DNA of 34,835 nt, from NCBI RefSeq assembly GCF_015295825.1, contig NZ_DVEH01000016.1:1-34835 (forward strand), read 5' to 3'. Below the pieces are notes generated by a model, which saw only the letters and a list, made by a program, of their open reading frames with translations, searched no databases and was not told the DNA's origin. Of this stretch, positions 17,851 through 25,943 are shown one piece after another. Both the position numbers and the translations under genes were made by a program. Position 1 is the first letter of the stretch; each line of letters begins with the position of its first letter. The DNA comes from Thermosynechococcus sp. M98_K2018_005. GTDB taxonomy: Bacteria; Cyanobacteriota; Cyanobacteriia; Thermosynechococcales; Thermosynechococcaceae.

Positions 17851-18629
17851 GATACAGCCCCCTCCTCTTCGCGAACCCAGTCATAACCCCGCGCTTCCAG
17901 TTCTAGTGCCAGTTCCTTCGAGCCAGTGAGGATAATCCGTCCCCCCTCCATCACATGGACATAGTCGGGCACGATGTAGTCCAGCAGCCGTTGATAGTGG
18001 GTAATGAGGAGAATGCAGTTATCGGGGCGAGTGAGTTGGTTGACGCCATTGGCGACAATGCGCAGGGCATCAATATCGAGGCCAGAGTCAGTTTCATCAA
18101 GAATGGCAAGGGTTGGCTCCAAGAGCGCCATTTGCAGAATTTCGTTGCGCTTTTTCTCACCGCCAGAGAAACCCTCATTCACCCCGCGATTGAGGAAGCC
18201 CTCATCCAACTTCACCAGTTCAATCTTCTGCCGCACCAGATCATCAAAGTCAAAGGCATCCAGTTCGTCGAGGCCTTGGTGCTTACGCTTGGCGTTGTAG
18301 GCCACCCGCAAAAAGTCAAGATTGCTCACCCCCGGAATTTCAAGGGGGTATTGAAACGCCAAAAAGACGCCTTCGCGGGCACGCTCTTCAGGGGGCAAGT
18401 CCAAGAGATTTTTGCCTTTATAGAGCACTTCGCCACCCGTTACGGTGTAATCGGGATGACCCGCGAGAATTTTGGAGAAGGTGCTTTTGCCGGAGCCATT
18501 GGGACCCATGATGGCATGAATTTCTCCCGCGCGAATCGTCAAGTTCAGGCCTTTGAGAATAGGGGTGTCCTCCACACTGGCCGTTAGTTCTCGAACTTCT
18601 AAAATGACTTCGCTATCGGGACGAATCAC
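17847..18629 (-). CDS. sufC: Fe-S cluster assembly ATPase SufC
   Basis: A 260-aa ABC-type ATPase. Walker A is GPNGSGKST, the signature is FSGGEKKR (the SufC-specific form of LSGGQ), Walker B is [12 protein letters not shown], and the switch histidine is in LLITHYQR. It powers the SufBCD scaffold. The start is GTG at 18627-18629, supported by GGAGG six nt upstream (18636-18640). It is the first gene of a sufC-sufD pair; sufB, which normally precedes sufC in cyanobacteria, is not upstream. The upstream region is divergent with an aldehyde dehydrogenase family gene. Confidence 0.95.
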   Translation of the reverse strand: MIRPDSEVILEVRELTASVEDTPILKGLNLTIRAGEIHAIMGPNGSGKSTFSKILAGHPDYTVTGGEVLYKGKNLLDLPPEERAREGVFLAFQYPLEIPGVSNLDFLRVAYNAKRKHQGLDELDAFDFDDLVRQKIELVKLDEGFLNRGVNEGFSGGEKKRNEILQMALLEPTLAILDETDSGLDIDALRIVANGVNQLTRPDNCILLITHYQRLLDYIVPDYVHVMEGGRIILTGSKELALELEARGYDWVREEEGAVS

Positions 18630-18635
18630 GCCTTA

Positions 18636-18640
18636 CCTCC
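18636..18640 (-). promoter_or_regulatory. Shine-Dalgarno supporting the GTG start of sufC
   Basis: The minus strand reads GGAGG six nt before GTG, which explains use of GTG; no in-frame ATG with comparable support lies nearby. Confidence 0.6.
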
Positions 18641-18757
18641 CTTGCATCGTTCATAATTTTTTAATGTAGCGCAGCGGGCTGGCGATCGCGATTGAGTTTC
18701 TTGGCAGAGGAGTATTGAGCACAACAGCACGCCCAGAACCGGCACCGCTGTCAAACT

Positions 18758-20440
18758 ATGCCCACAGGAGCAAAGCAATCAACTGCTATGACACTCTCAA
18801 CAACCCCCATTCCTGAACTTGAACGCCTCCATCCGCAGGCCAGCCGCTGGCAATCCCTCGCACCGCGAGAGCGTATGGGCTATCTCCAAGCGATGAAGAC
18901 CCTTGCCCGTCGCCATGCTCCAGAATGGGTGAACTTGGCCTGTCAAATCAAAGGCATTGATCCCCAAGGGGTTTGGGCAGGGGAAGAGTGGACAACAGGC
19001 CCTTTGGGACTCATTCTCAAGCTGGATCACTATCTCTATGCTCTGCGTCACGAAGCCGCCCCTCCCGTGCCCCGCTGGCGAACTGCCCCCACCGGTCAGG
19101 CGATCGCTGACATTCTGCCGCGCAATTGGCAAGAGCGGCTATTGTGGTTTGGGGTGAAAGCCGAAGTTTGGATGCAAGTCAATCAACCGATAAGTCAGGG
19201 CAGTGCCTACCGTAACCCACCGCCGCCGGGAGTTGCTGTGGTGCTGGGGGCTGGCAATATCACATCGTTGTGCTTGGCGGATGCCCTCTACCAACTGGTA
19301 GTAGCCAATCGAGTAGCACTGCTGAAGATGAATCCCCTCTTGGCGCCCTTGACGGACTGTTTTCGCAGGATTTGTGCGCCCTTGATTGAGGCGGGTTTCC
19401 TTGAGATTGTTGAAGGAGATGCTGCCCTAGGGGAAGCCCTCTGCCATCATCCATTGACGCAGCACATTCACATTACCGGTTCCCACCACACCTACAATCG
19501 CCTTGTTTGGGGAGAAACGGCAGCTGAGCAGGCCATTCGCAAAGCCCGCCAACAACGGAAGCTGACCAAACCCGTGACAGCAGAATTGGGAAATGTCACT
19601 CCCCTGTTGCTGGTGCCTGGGGAATGGACAGCGCCAGAACTGACCTACCAAGCCCGCCAAGTGGCCAGTGCCCTTGTCCATAACGCCAGCTTTAACTGCA
19701 TTGGGGCGCAAATCCTCGTCACGGCTGCGGGATGGCCCCAGCGAGAGGCATTTCTCAACGCCTTGAAGGCACAACTGCAAGCGATTCCGCCCCGCCCTGC
19801 CTACTATCCGGGGGCGATCGCCCGCTATGAGTCGTTTTTGGCGGATTATCCCCAAGCCACGGTGCTGAGTCCCGCTGTCGAAGGTACGATTCCTTGGACG
19901 GTCATTGAAGGCCTCACCCCTACGGCCAATCCCCGCATTTTCCAGGAAGAGGTCTTTTGTGGTCTGTTGGCAGAGGTGCCACTGCCCGTTAGCGATGCTG
20001 CCGCCTACCTCGCCACTGCTGTGCCCTTCGTCAATGAGCGGCTTTGGGGTACCCTCGGCTGTAGTCTAATCATTGATCCGCGTACTGAGGCTAGTCATGC
20101 AGAAGCGCTGGAACAGGCGATCGCCCAACTGCGCTACGGTTCCATTGCCATTAATGCGTGGGTCTCCTTGGCCTATGGGTTGGGCTGTACCCCTTGGGGG
20201 GCCTTTCCCGGGCATACCCCAGCGGCCATTGGTTCTGGGGTGGGCGTGGTGCACAATAGCTTCCTGTTTGACTATCCCGAAAAAGCGGTGGTGCGTGTTC
20301 CCTTCCAGTTACCGGTGACGCCCCCTTGGTTCTATGGCCATCGCAGCCTACCCCAACTGGCTCAGGCGGTCATGGACATTTACGCTGGCGGTAATCCCTT
20401 GGGTTGGCTTTCCCTCTTGACAGCGGCGATGCGGGGCTAG
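18758..20440 (+). CDS. aldehyde dehydrogenase superfamily protein
   Basis: A protein of up to 560 aa with an aldehyde dehydrogenase-type fold: an NAD(P)-binding VVLGAGNITS near residue 161, an IHITGSHHTYNRLVWG stretch (the GS turn), the general-base region TAELGNVTP (E275), and the catalytic cysteine in NASFNCIGAQ (about C314). The substrate is not clear; the layout recalls the acyl-CoA reductase (LuxC-like) branch and other divergent cyanobacterial members. A second ATG at 18788 would remove ten residues and begin MTLSTTPIPELERL; neither start has a strong Shine-Dalgarno. It is divergent from sufC and ends two nt from the convergent GH10 gene. Confidence 0.75.
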   Translation: MPTGAKQSTAMTLSTTPIPELERLHPQASRWQSLAPRERMGYLQAMKTLARRHAPEWVNLACQIKGIDPQGVWAGEEWTTGPLGLILKLDHYLYALRHEAAPPVPRWRTAPTGQAIADILPRNWQERLLWFGVKAEVWMQVNQPISQGSAYRNPPPPGVAVVLGAGNITSLCLADALYQLVVANRVALLKMNPLLAPLTDCFRRICAPLIEAGFLEIVEGDAALGEALCHHPLTQHIHITGSHHTYNRLVWGETAAEQAIRKARQQRKLTKPVTAELGNVTPLLLVPGEWTAPELTYQARQVASALVHNASFNCIGAQILVTAAGWPQREAFLNALKAQLQAIPPRPAYYPGAIARYESFLADYPQATVLSPAVEGTIPWTVIEGLTPTANPRIFQEEVFCGLLAEVPLPVSDAAAYLATAVPFVNERLWGTLGCSLIIDPRTEASHAEALEQAIAQLRYGSIAINAWVSLAYGLGCTPWGAFPGHTPAAIGSGVGVVHNSFLFDYPEKAVVRVPFQLPVTPPWFYGHRSLPQLAQAVMDIYAGGNPLGWLSLLTAAMRG

Positions 20441-20442
20441 GC

Positions 20443-21681
20443 TCATAGCCGAACGGTGACGGTTGTCCCCCCTCGAGGCAGGGTCAACTCCTGTGTGCGC
20501 GTTTGGCCTTGGGCTGTCACTGTTAAGCGATAGCGACCCAGGTAGCCGCGTCCCTGCCATTGGCCTTGGGCATTGGTTTGACCAGTCACCCTTGTCCACC
20601 AGTCCTCAAAAAGGAGTTTGCGGTAGGCGATCGCCGCTGGCTTGGCGGAAAAGTCTTGGCGATAGAGTCCGGCTTGGGGGCGCCAGTGGTTCCCCGCCCA
20701 AAAGCCCCAAAGCAAAATTTCCTGCACTGCGGGGTGGGCAAAACCAATGCGGTAAATTTGGCGCAGGGTCTCGGCCTGCTGTTGTTCGTCCGCCAAACTC
20801 ACACTCACTTCCGTAATTTTCAAGGGCAGATTGAACTGGGCAAGGGTATCGAGGGCACGCTGCATTTTGGCCTCATCCAAGGGATATTCCAGATGGGCTT
20901 GAATACCAATACCGCCAATGGGAACCCCTTGCGCCAAGAGACTGCGAATTTGCTCAACATAGTCGTTCAGGCGATCGCCCTCAATGATGCCGTAGTCATT
21001 GACATAGAGAATTGCCTCGGGATTGCCCTCACGGCACCATTCAAACATCTCCTTGACAATGCCCTCACCCAGGCGACTGCGGAAAAAGTTGCCATGGAGC
21101 ATTTCATTGTTGACATCAAACTCATTAATACGACCGCGATAGTGGCGACAGACGGTAATGGCATGGTTTTTCACCGCTGCGCGCAATTGCTTCGGCGGCA
21201 GTGTTTTCAGCCAAGGGGGATTAAACTGCTCCACTTCCCAAAAGAGGGTATGCCCCCGCATCGACCAGCCCTGCGCCCGCACCCAGTTGAAGAGGGTGTC
21301 AGCCATGGTAAAGTCCAGCTTGCCCTGCTCTGGCTCCAATTGATACCATTTGAGGGCATTTTCATGGACGGCAGCATTGAAGTTTTCCTGAGCCGTCTGC
21401 TTGTACCAAGGGGCAGCCGGGGGTGGACTGGGGCGAAACATCTCCGTGTCGAGGGCAACGCCAAAGGGAAAGGCATGGCTTTGCTGCACCAGTTGGATGC
21501 GAGCAGTGGGAATCGGACGGCCTTGGGCATTCTCAACGACGACGGTAAGGGGTGCCTGTCGCAACTGCTCAATTTTCTGGCTGAGGGCATCAGTGGCCAC
21601 AGAAGAGGCAGAGGTACCGCAGGCAACCACCAAAAGAGCGGCTAGGCAAGTCAACCAGAGAAAACGGCGCCAGTTTAGCAT
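20443..21681 (-). CDS. GH10 family endo-beta-1,4-xylanase, lipoprotein
   Basis: A 412-aa predicted lipoprotein. The N-terminus has a hydrophobic core and lipobox LVVAC with C21 as the lipidated cysteine. Residues about 85-370 are a glycoside hydrolase family 10 barrel: GHTLFWE on strand 3, acid/base E193 in DVNNEMLHG, and nucleophile E291 in KITEVSV. A beta-type region precedes the barrel (LTVVVENAQGRPIPTARI) and a short one follows it. GH10 enzymes cut xylan or related beta-1,4 glycans, so a cyanobacterium may use it on its own envelope or sheath polysaccharide. It follows an ABC ATPase gene by 44 nt on the same strand. Confidence 0.9.
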   Translation of the reverse strand: MLNWRRFLWLTCLAALLVVACGTSASSVATDALSQKIEQLRQAPLTVVVENAQGRPIPTARIQLVQQSHAFPFGVALDTEMFRPSPPPAAPWYKQTAQENFNAAVHENALKWYQLEPEQGKLDFTMADTLFNWVRAQGWSMRGHTLFWEVEQFNPPWLKTLPPKQLRAAVKNHAITVCRHYRGRINEFDVNNEMLHGNFFRSRLGEGIVKEMFEWCREGNPEAILYVNDYGIIEGDRLNDYVEQIRSLLAQGVPIGGIGIQAHLEYPLDEAKMQRALDTLAQFNLPLKITEVSVSLADEQQQAETLRQIYRIGFAHPAVQEILLWGFWAGNHWRPQAGLYRQDFSAKPAAIAYRKLLFEDWWTRVTGQTNAQGQWQGRGYLGRYRLTVTAQGQTRTQELTLPRGGTTVTVRL

Positions 21682-21725
21682 CGATGATGACCTTGTGCAA
21701 CGAGAACTTCAGAGGGATTGCATCC

Positions 21726-22685
21726 CTAATGGGTCACTTGAATCCCCTGTTGGCGCAGTTGTTCCACAAAAAACTCTTCTAGGGTGGGGCGAGCAAGGCG
21801 CAGTTGTAGGATTTTGCCGCCCATTTCTTCAACAAGGGTGAGAAAGCGCTGGAGGGGAATTTTGATCACCCCTTGCCAGCGATCGCCCTGAATTTCCAAG
21901 GAATAGAGCCATTCCTGAAGGCCATCCACATGCCCCCCTTTGCCCACCACATGGTAAGCTTCGCTACTGCCAAGGAGTTCATCCACGCCGCCTGCACAAA
22001 TCAATTGCCCTTGCGCCAAAATACCAATGCGATCGCAGATGGCCTCGACATCCGCCAGAACATGGCTATTAAAGAAGATGGTCTTGCCCTGCTGTTTTAA
22101 AGAAAGAATGATCTCGCGAATTTGGTAGCGGCCAAGGGGGTCGAGACCCGACATGGGTTCGTCCAAAAACACCACTTCAGGATCGTTAATCAGGGCTTGC
22201 GCCAACCCCACCCGCTGCACCATCCCCTTCGAATAGCGGCGCATTTGCTTTTTGCGGGCATCCTTGAGGTTGAGGCCAACCATTTCCAAAAGCAGAGGAA
22301 TGCGTTCCTTGCGGGTGGCGGCACTGAGGCCAAAGAGTCCCGCCGTAAACTCTAGGAACTCCCAAGCTGTCAAATAATCATAAAAGTAGGGATTTTCAGG
22401 CAGGTAACCAATCCGCTGTCGCACGGCGCGATCGCCCAAGGGATGCCCCAGCAGCGTACCCTGACCTGCACTGGGTTGCACCAGTCCCAAGAGAATCTTT
22501 AACAGTGTGGTTTTGCCCGCCCCATTGGGACCCAGCAGGCCAAAGGTTTCCCCTTGGTGCACTTGCAGCGAGACGGACTTGAGGGGCGTGAGCACCGTCC
22601 GCAGCCAAAAACCGCTACGGTAGGACTTTTGTAAGTTCTCAACCGCAACCACAAGGGGGCGATCGCCCGCACTGTCAGTCACCAT
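21726..22685 (-). CDS. ABC-2 type transporter ATP-binding protein
   Basis: A 319-aa ATPase. Walker A is GPNGAGKTT, the Q-loop is in YLPENPYFYDYLT, the signature RYSKGMVQRVGLAQ, Walker B VVFLDEPMSGLD, and the switch histidine in FNSHVL. The C-terminal 100 residues form the extra domain common in CcmA/NodI/drug-type ATPases. Such subunits pair with an ABC-2 permease to export lipids, glycans or drugs; none is adjacent. GAGG lies about ten nt before the ATG. It starts 14 nt after crtR and is followed by the GH10 gene, forming a probable three-gene run. Confidence 0.9.
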   Translation of the reverse strand: MVTDSAGDRPLVVAVENLQKSYRSGFWLRTVLTPLKSVSLQVHQGETFGLLGPNGAGKTTLLKILLGLVQPSAGQGTLLGHPLGDRAVRQRIGYLPENPYFYDYLTAWEFLEFTAGLFGLSAATRKERIPLLLEMVGLNLKDARKKQMRRYSKGMVQRVGLAQALINDPEVVFLDEPMSGLDPLGRYQIREIILSLKQQGKTIFFNSHVLADVEAICDRIGILAQGQLICAGGVDELLGSSEAYHVVGKGGHVDGLQEWLYSLEIQGDRWQGVIKIPLQRFLTLVEEMGGKILQLRLARPTLEEFFVEQLRQQGIQVTH

Positions 22686-22699
22686 ACCGGGGATTCACC

Positions 22700-23587
22700 T
22701 CAGGAAGAACGAGGGCGATGGAAATGTAACCCCACCAAAGCATCGTAGAGAAAGGGCAAGAAATTCCCTGGTTCGAATATACCAAGGGTTTGTTTGCAGC
22801 CGTGGGCATCGAGGAGGGGTTTAACGGCGTAGTAGGCCGGCTGCACTTTGTACCAAGGGATATTCGGCCAGAGATGGTGGACCAGGTGATAGTTTTGGCC
22901 AAAAATGAGGATGTTCAGGAGGCGGCTGGGATAAACGCGGGCATTGTGCCAGCGATCGCGCTCGGTATGGGGACGGTGGGGAAAATAGTCAAAAAACAGC
23001 CCCAACATTAAACCCACCACGCCAGCGGGCAAAAACCAATAGTTGAGCACGTAGTCTAAATAACCATTGAGCGCCGCAAAGGTGACCATCCCTACCAGCG
23101 TCAAGCGACTGAGAAACCACTCCAGGAGTTCGTACTTCCGCCAAAGCTGCCGCTTGAAAAAGAAAACCTCGTGGTAGAAAAAGCGAGGCGCGATTAGCCA
23201 CAGGGGCCCCCCTTTGGAAACATAATGGTCGGGATCGTTTTCCGGATCATTGACATGGGCATGGTGCTGCATGTGCACCCGCGTAAAGACAGGGAAAACA
23301 AACCCCAACATCAGGGCACTGCCATGACCCATAATTGCATTCATGAGGCGGTTACTGTGAGCAACATTGTGGGAGGCATCGTGGATCACTGTGCCCATGA
23401 GGTGCAAGGCCAACATATTGGCCACAAATGAGACCCAGCCCGGCCAGTGACCTTGAAAGTAGCCCCAAGTGGAGAGAAGGGCGATCGCAAATGCGGCAAA
23501 AAACATCACTAGAGTGGGATTAAAGCCCACCGGGGGACCTAAAAATTCCTTGGGAACCGTGACCGGAATCGCTGCCTCCGTGATCAT
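22700..23587 (-). CDS. crtR: beta-carotene hydroxylase CrtR
   Basis: A 295-aa membrane diiron oxygenase of the fatty acid desaturase family. The histidine boxes are HDASHNVAH, HMQHHAHVNDPENDPDH and NYHLVHHLWP, in the spacing and wording of cyanobacterial CrtR. Several hydrophobic segments lie around residues 25-60, 88-105 and 165-210. It adds hydroxyl groups to the beta rings of carotene to make zeaxanthin and contributes to myxoxanthophyll, working in the thylakoid or plasma membrane. The ATG is at 23585-23587. An HLR1-like repeat lies just upstream. It is divergent from recN. Confidence 0.92.
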   Translation of the reverse strand: MITEAAIPVTVPKEFLGPPVGFNPTLVMFFAAFAIALLSTWGYFQGHWPGWVSFVANMLALHLMGTVIHDASHNVAHSNRLMNAIMGHGSALMLGFVFPVFTRVHMQHHAHVNDPENDPDHYVSKGGPLWLIAPRFFYHEVFFFKRQLWRKYELLEWFLSRLTLVGMVTFAALNGYLDYVLNYWFLPAGVVGLMLGLFFDYFPHRPHTERDRWHNARVYPSRLLNILIFGQNYHLVHHLWPNIPWYKVQPAYYAVKPLLDAHGCKQTLGIFEPGNFLPFLYDALVGLHFHRPRSS

Positions 23588-23606
23588 CCGCGCGGTCGCT
23601 CCTCAC

Positions 23607-23624
23607 ATTGTTGCAAAATGTTAC
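23607..23624 (-). promoter_or_regulatory. HLR1-like direct repeat upstream of crtR (possible RpaB site)
   Basis: The minus strand reads GTAACATTTTGCAACAAT. Against the HLR1 consensus (G/T)TTACA(T/A)(T/A)-NN-(G/T)TTACA(T/A)(T/A) it matches 13 of 16 defined positions with the correct two-base spacer. A possible -10 (TAGTAT, 23629-23634) lies five nt upstream, so the repeat would sit around the transcription start, where RpaB usually represses. Confidence 0.35.
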
Positions 23625-23738
23625 CTTCATACTATGTAGGCTAATCAGCGGTACAAAATCAAGTCGCTCGATCCCAAAAGTGGGTCACTGGCCTTTACTC
23701 AAGGATGGCCCTAGAACCGTTGCTCTACTGGAGCCACA

Positions 23739-25457
23739 ATGCTACAAACACTGCGGATTCAGAACTTTGCCCTTGTTGCGGAGTTAGAGGTGACCTTTCA
23801 GCGGGGGTTGAATGTCCTCACGGGGGAAACCGGAGCAGGCAAGTCGATCCTCCTCGATGCCATTGATGCTCTCCTTGGGGGGAAGCTCTCAGCGCGGCAG
23901 TTGCGATTGGGGACAGAGCAGGGCTGCATTGAAGCCATTTTCACCCTGACTCCTCCAGTGAGAGACTGGCTGGCCACCCTAGAAATTGATGCTGAAGGGG
24001 ATGAGGTGATCTGTAGCCGCGAGTTTAGTCTCAAGGGGGAGACCTTTCGCAGTCGCAGCCGGGTCAATGGGGTACTAGTGAATCGCCAACAACTTCAGGA
24101 ACTGCGGTCGCACCTTGTGCGCCTTACCGCTCAGGGACAGGCGGTGCAACTAGCCAGCGCCTCGCAACAGCGGGATTGGCTTGATCGCTATGGGGGCGAA
24201 GCCTTAATCACCCAGCGGCAGCGAGTGGCGGAAGCTTATCGGTCATGGCAACAACGGCAACGGGAATTGCAGAATTTTGCTGCTCAGGAACAGCAACGGC
24301 TCCAGCGACTCGACTTACTGCACTTTCAGCTCCAAGAACTGCGGCCTGCCGCCCTAGAAGACCCTGAAGAACTGACCCGATTACAACAGGACTACCAACG
24401 CCTCAGCCATGTACAGGAACTGCAAAGCCAAAGCCAACAGGCCTATCACCTCCTCTACGAAGGGGAACCCAGTGTGGTGACGTTGCTGGCGCAAGCCCAA
24501 GGGGCACTGCAATCCATTGCCGACTGGGATCCAACGCTTCAGCCGATTGGTGAATTGCTAGAGGGAGCAATCGCCCACGCCGAGGAAGCCGCCCGTCAAC
24601 TGCGCAGTTATGCCGATCGCCTCGATGCGGATCCAGCTACGCTCGATGCCTTGGGTCAGCGCATTCACCAGTTACAACGCCTGTGTCGCAAGTATGGCCC
24701 TGATTTGGCCAGTGTCATTGCCTATCGCGATCGCCTGCAAGCAGAATTAGCCGCCCTCAGTAATGCCGCCACTAGCCAAGAGCACCTAGAAGCAGAAGTT
24801 GCTCAGCTGCGGCAAACCCTTGAGCAGGCTAGCGAGCACCTCCATCAATTGCGGCAAGCGGCAGCCGAACGCCTAGAACAAGACCTCCTTACCCACCTTT
24901 GCCCCCTTGGACTTCCCCAAGCCCGTTTTACCGTGCAGTTGAGGACCACAGAGGCTAGTAGTAGCGGCAGTGATGAGATTACCTTTCTCTGGAGTGCCAA
25001 CCCCGGTCAGCCCCTGCAACCCCTTGGGGAGATTGCCTCTGGCGGTGAAATGAGCCGATTTTTACTGGCGTTGGAGACCTGTTTGACGACACAGCAAACA
25101 CCGAAAACGCTGATTTTTGATGAAATTGATGTCGGGGTCTCTGGCCGCGTCGCGGGGGCGATCGCCGAGAGTTTAAGTCGATTGGGGCAAACCCATCAGG
25201 TATTGTGTGTTACCCATCAATCCTTGATTGCGGCGGCGGCTGATCATCACTATTGGGTGCAAAAGGATATTGACCCCAGTACCGCCACAACAGTAATTCG
25301 TGTGCAATGCTTAACCGATGAGGCACGTGTCCAAGTCCTTGCGGATTTAGCGGGGGGCGATCGCTCGGCTATGGCACTCTCATTTGCCAGTGGCCTGTTG
25401 GCACAGCAACAACGACCCTTTCCGCCTAACACCGAAGGAATGAGCATGAAAGCTTGA
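23739..25457 (+). CDS. recN: DNA repair protein RecN
   Basis: A 572-aa SMC-like ATPase used in double-strand break repair. It begins MLQTLRIQNFALVAELEV, the usual RecN start, with Walker A GETGAGKS near residue 28. Residues 160-390 are two long coiled-coil arms rich in Gln, Leu and Glu. The C-terminal head has the signature ASGGEMSRFLLALE and Walker B LIFDEIDVGVSG. GGAG lies five nt before ATG. Its TGA stop touches a 12-bp tandem repeat that precedes the next gene. Confidence 0.95.
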   Translation: MLQTLRIQNFALVAELEVTFQRGLNVLTGETGAGKSILLDAIDALLGGKLSARQLRLGTEQGCIEAIFTLTPPVRDWLATLEIDAEGDEVICSREFSLKGETFRSRSRVNGVLVNRQQLQELRSHLVRLTAQGQAVQLASASQQRDWLDRYGGEALITQRQRVAEAYRSWQQRQRELQNFAAQEQQRLQRLDLLHFQLQELRPAALEDPEELTRLQQDYQRLSHVQELQSQSQQAYHLLYEGEPSVVTLLAQAQGALQSIADWDPTLQPIGELLEGAIAHAEEAARQLRSYADRLDADPATLDALGQRIHQLQRLCRKYGPDLASVIAYRDRLQAELAALSNAATSQEHLEAEVAQLRQTLEQASEHLHQLRQAAAERLEQDLLTHLCPLGLPQARFTVQLRTTEASSSGSDEITFLWSANPGQPLQPLGEIASGGEMSRFLLALETCLTTQQTPKTLIFDEIDVGVSGRVAGAIAESLSRLGQTHQVLCVTHQSLIAAAADHHYWVQKDIDPSTATTVIRVQCLTDEARVQVLADLAGGDRSAMALSFASGLLAQQQRPFPPNTEGMSMKA

Positions 25458-25480
25458 GGATTTGATGTAGGATTTGATGT
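25457..25480. repeat. tandem 12-bp direct repeat (two perfect copies)
   Basis: AGGATTTGATGT occurs twice head to tail (25457-25468 and 25469-25480). It lies between recN and a small HTH-like gene and overlaps the possible -35 element of the latter, so it may be an operator. Confidence 0.5.
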
Positions 25481-25500
25481 CCATATCCTTACAGTAAAAT
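25473..25500 (+). promoter_or_regulatory. possible promoter of the small HTH-like gene
   Basis: TTTGAT (25473-25478, inside the second tandem repeat) and TAAAAT (25495-25500) are 16 bases apart. The start of transcription would fall near 25507, ahead of either start codon of the downstream gene. Confidence 0.35.
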
Positions 25501-25536
25501 AAGTTTGATAGCAACATTACCGTTTGGCCGTTCTCA

Positions 25537-25902
25537 ATGCAGCGTTCTTCCTATCCTGCGGGGGGGGATGAGTTAATGACCATTGATCAAGTGCAGCAAA
25601 CTCTCCGCCGCTCCCGTGCATCTATTTATCGTTATGTCAATACCAATCATGAAACCATTAATCCCCCCTTTGATCCCCAACGCCTCAATCCAGAGCATCG
25701 CAAAAGCCGTCGTGAACCGCTGCTGTTTCACCCCAATGAGGTGGCTCGCTTTGCCCGTGACGTGATGGGCATTACTACCCTTCAGGTGGAATTAAAAACC
25801 ACACCCCCCAATCCAACAGATAATCTCCTCAAGGAAATTCTGGCAGAATTAAAGCACATTCGCGAGGTTCTAGAGCGGCTGGAGAAGTTACTAGGAAGCT
25901 AG
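25537..25902 (+). CDS. small protein with predicted helix-turn-helix and C-terminal coiled coil
   Basis: A protein of 108-121 aa. MTIDQVQQTLRRSRASIYRYV reads as a MerR/excisionase-type winged helix start, and the middle (PLLFHPNEVARFARDV) fits the wing and second helix of that fold. The last 30 residues, from LLKEILAELKHIREVLERL onward, form a heptad-patterned helix likely to dimerise. A start at 25576 (MTIDQV) is favoured because a G-run (25561-25566) lies about nine nt upstream, and the preceding 13 residues look unstructured. I infer a DNA-binding role; the family is not firmly known to me. It lies between recN and hisS on the same strand, and the hisS promoter is at its 3' end. Confidence 0.65.
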   Translation: MQRSSYPAGGDELMTIDQVQQTLRRSRASIYRYVNTNHETINPPFDPQRLNPEHRKSRREPLLFHPNEVARFARDVMGITTLQVELKTTPPNPTDNLLKEILAELKHIREVLERLEKLLGS

Positions 25903-25907
25903 GCAGG

Positions 25908-25913
25908 TATAAT
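25908..25913 (+). promoter_or_regulatory. -10 element of the hisS promoter
   Basis: A perfect TATAAT, located 30 nt before the hisS ATG and just after the preceding gene's stop. The -35 region is poor. Transcription would start near 25920. Confidence 0.45.
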
Positions 25914-25943
25914 ACGTCTGTTTCATTTGCGCATTGACCACAC

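Noticed and set aside
17955-18587. 210-codon open frame antisense to sufC
   Set aside because: The sufC product has all ABC ATPase motifs; the opposite frame shows none and has no ribosome site.
20560-21645. 361-codon open frame opposite the GH10 gene
   Set aside because: It is fully antisense to a gene with clear catalytic residues and a lipobox; its translation has no recognisable motif.
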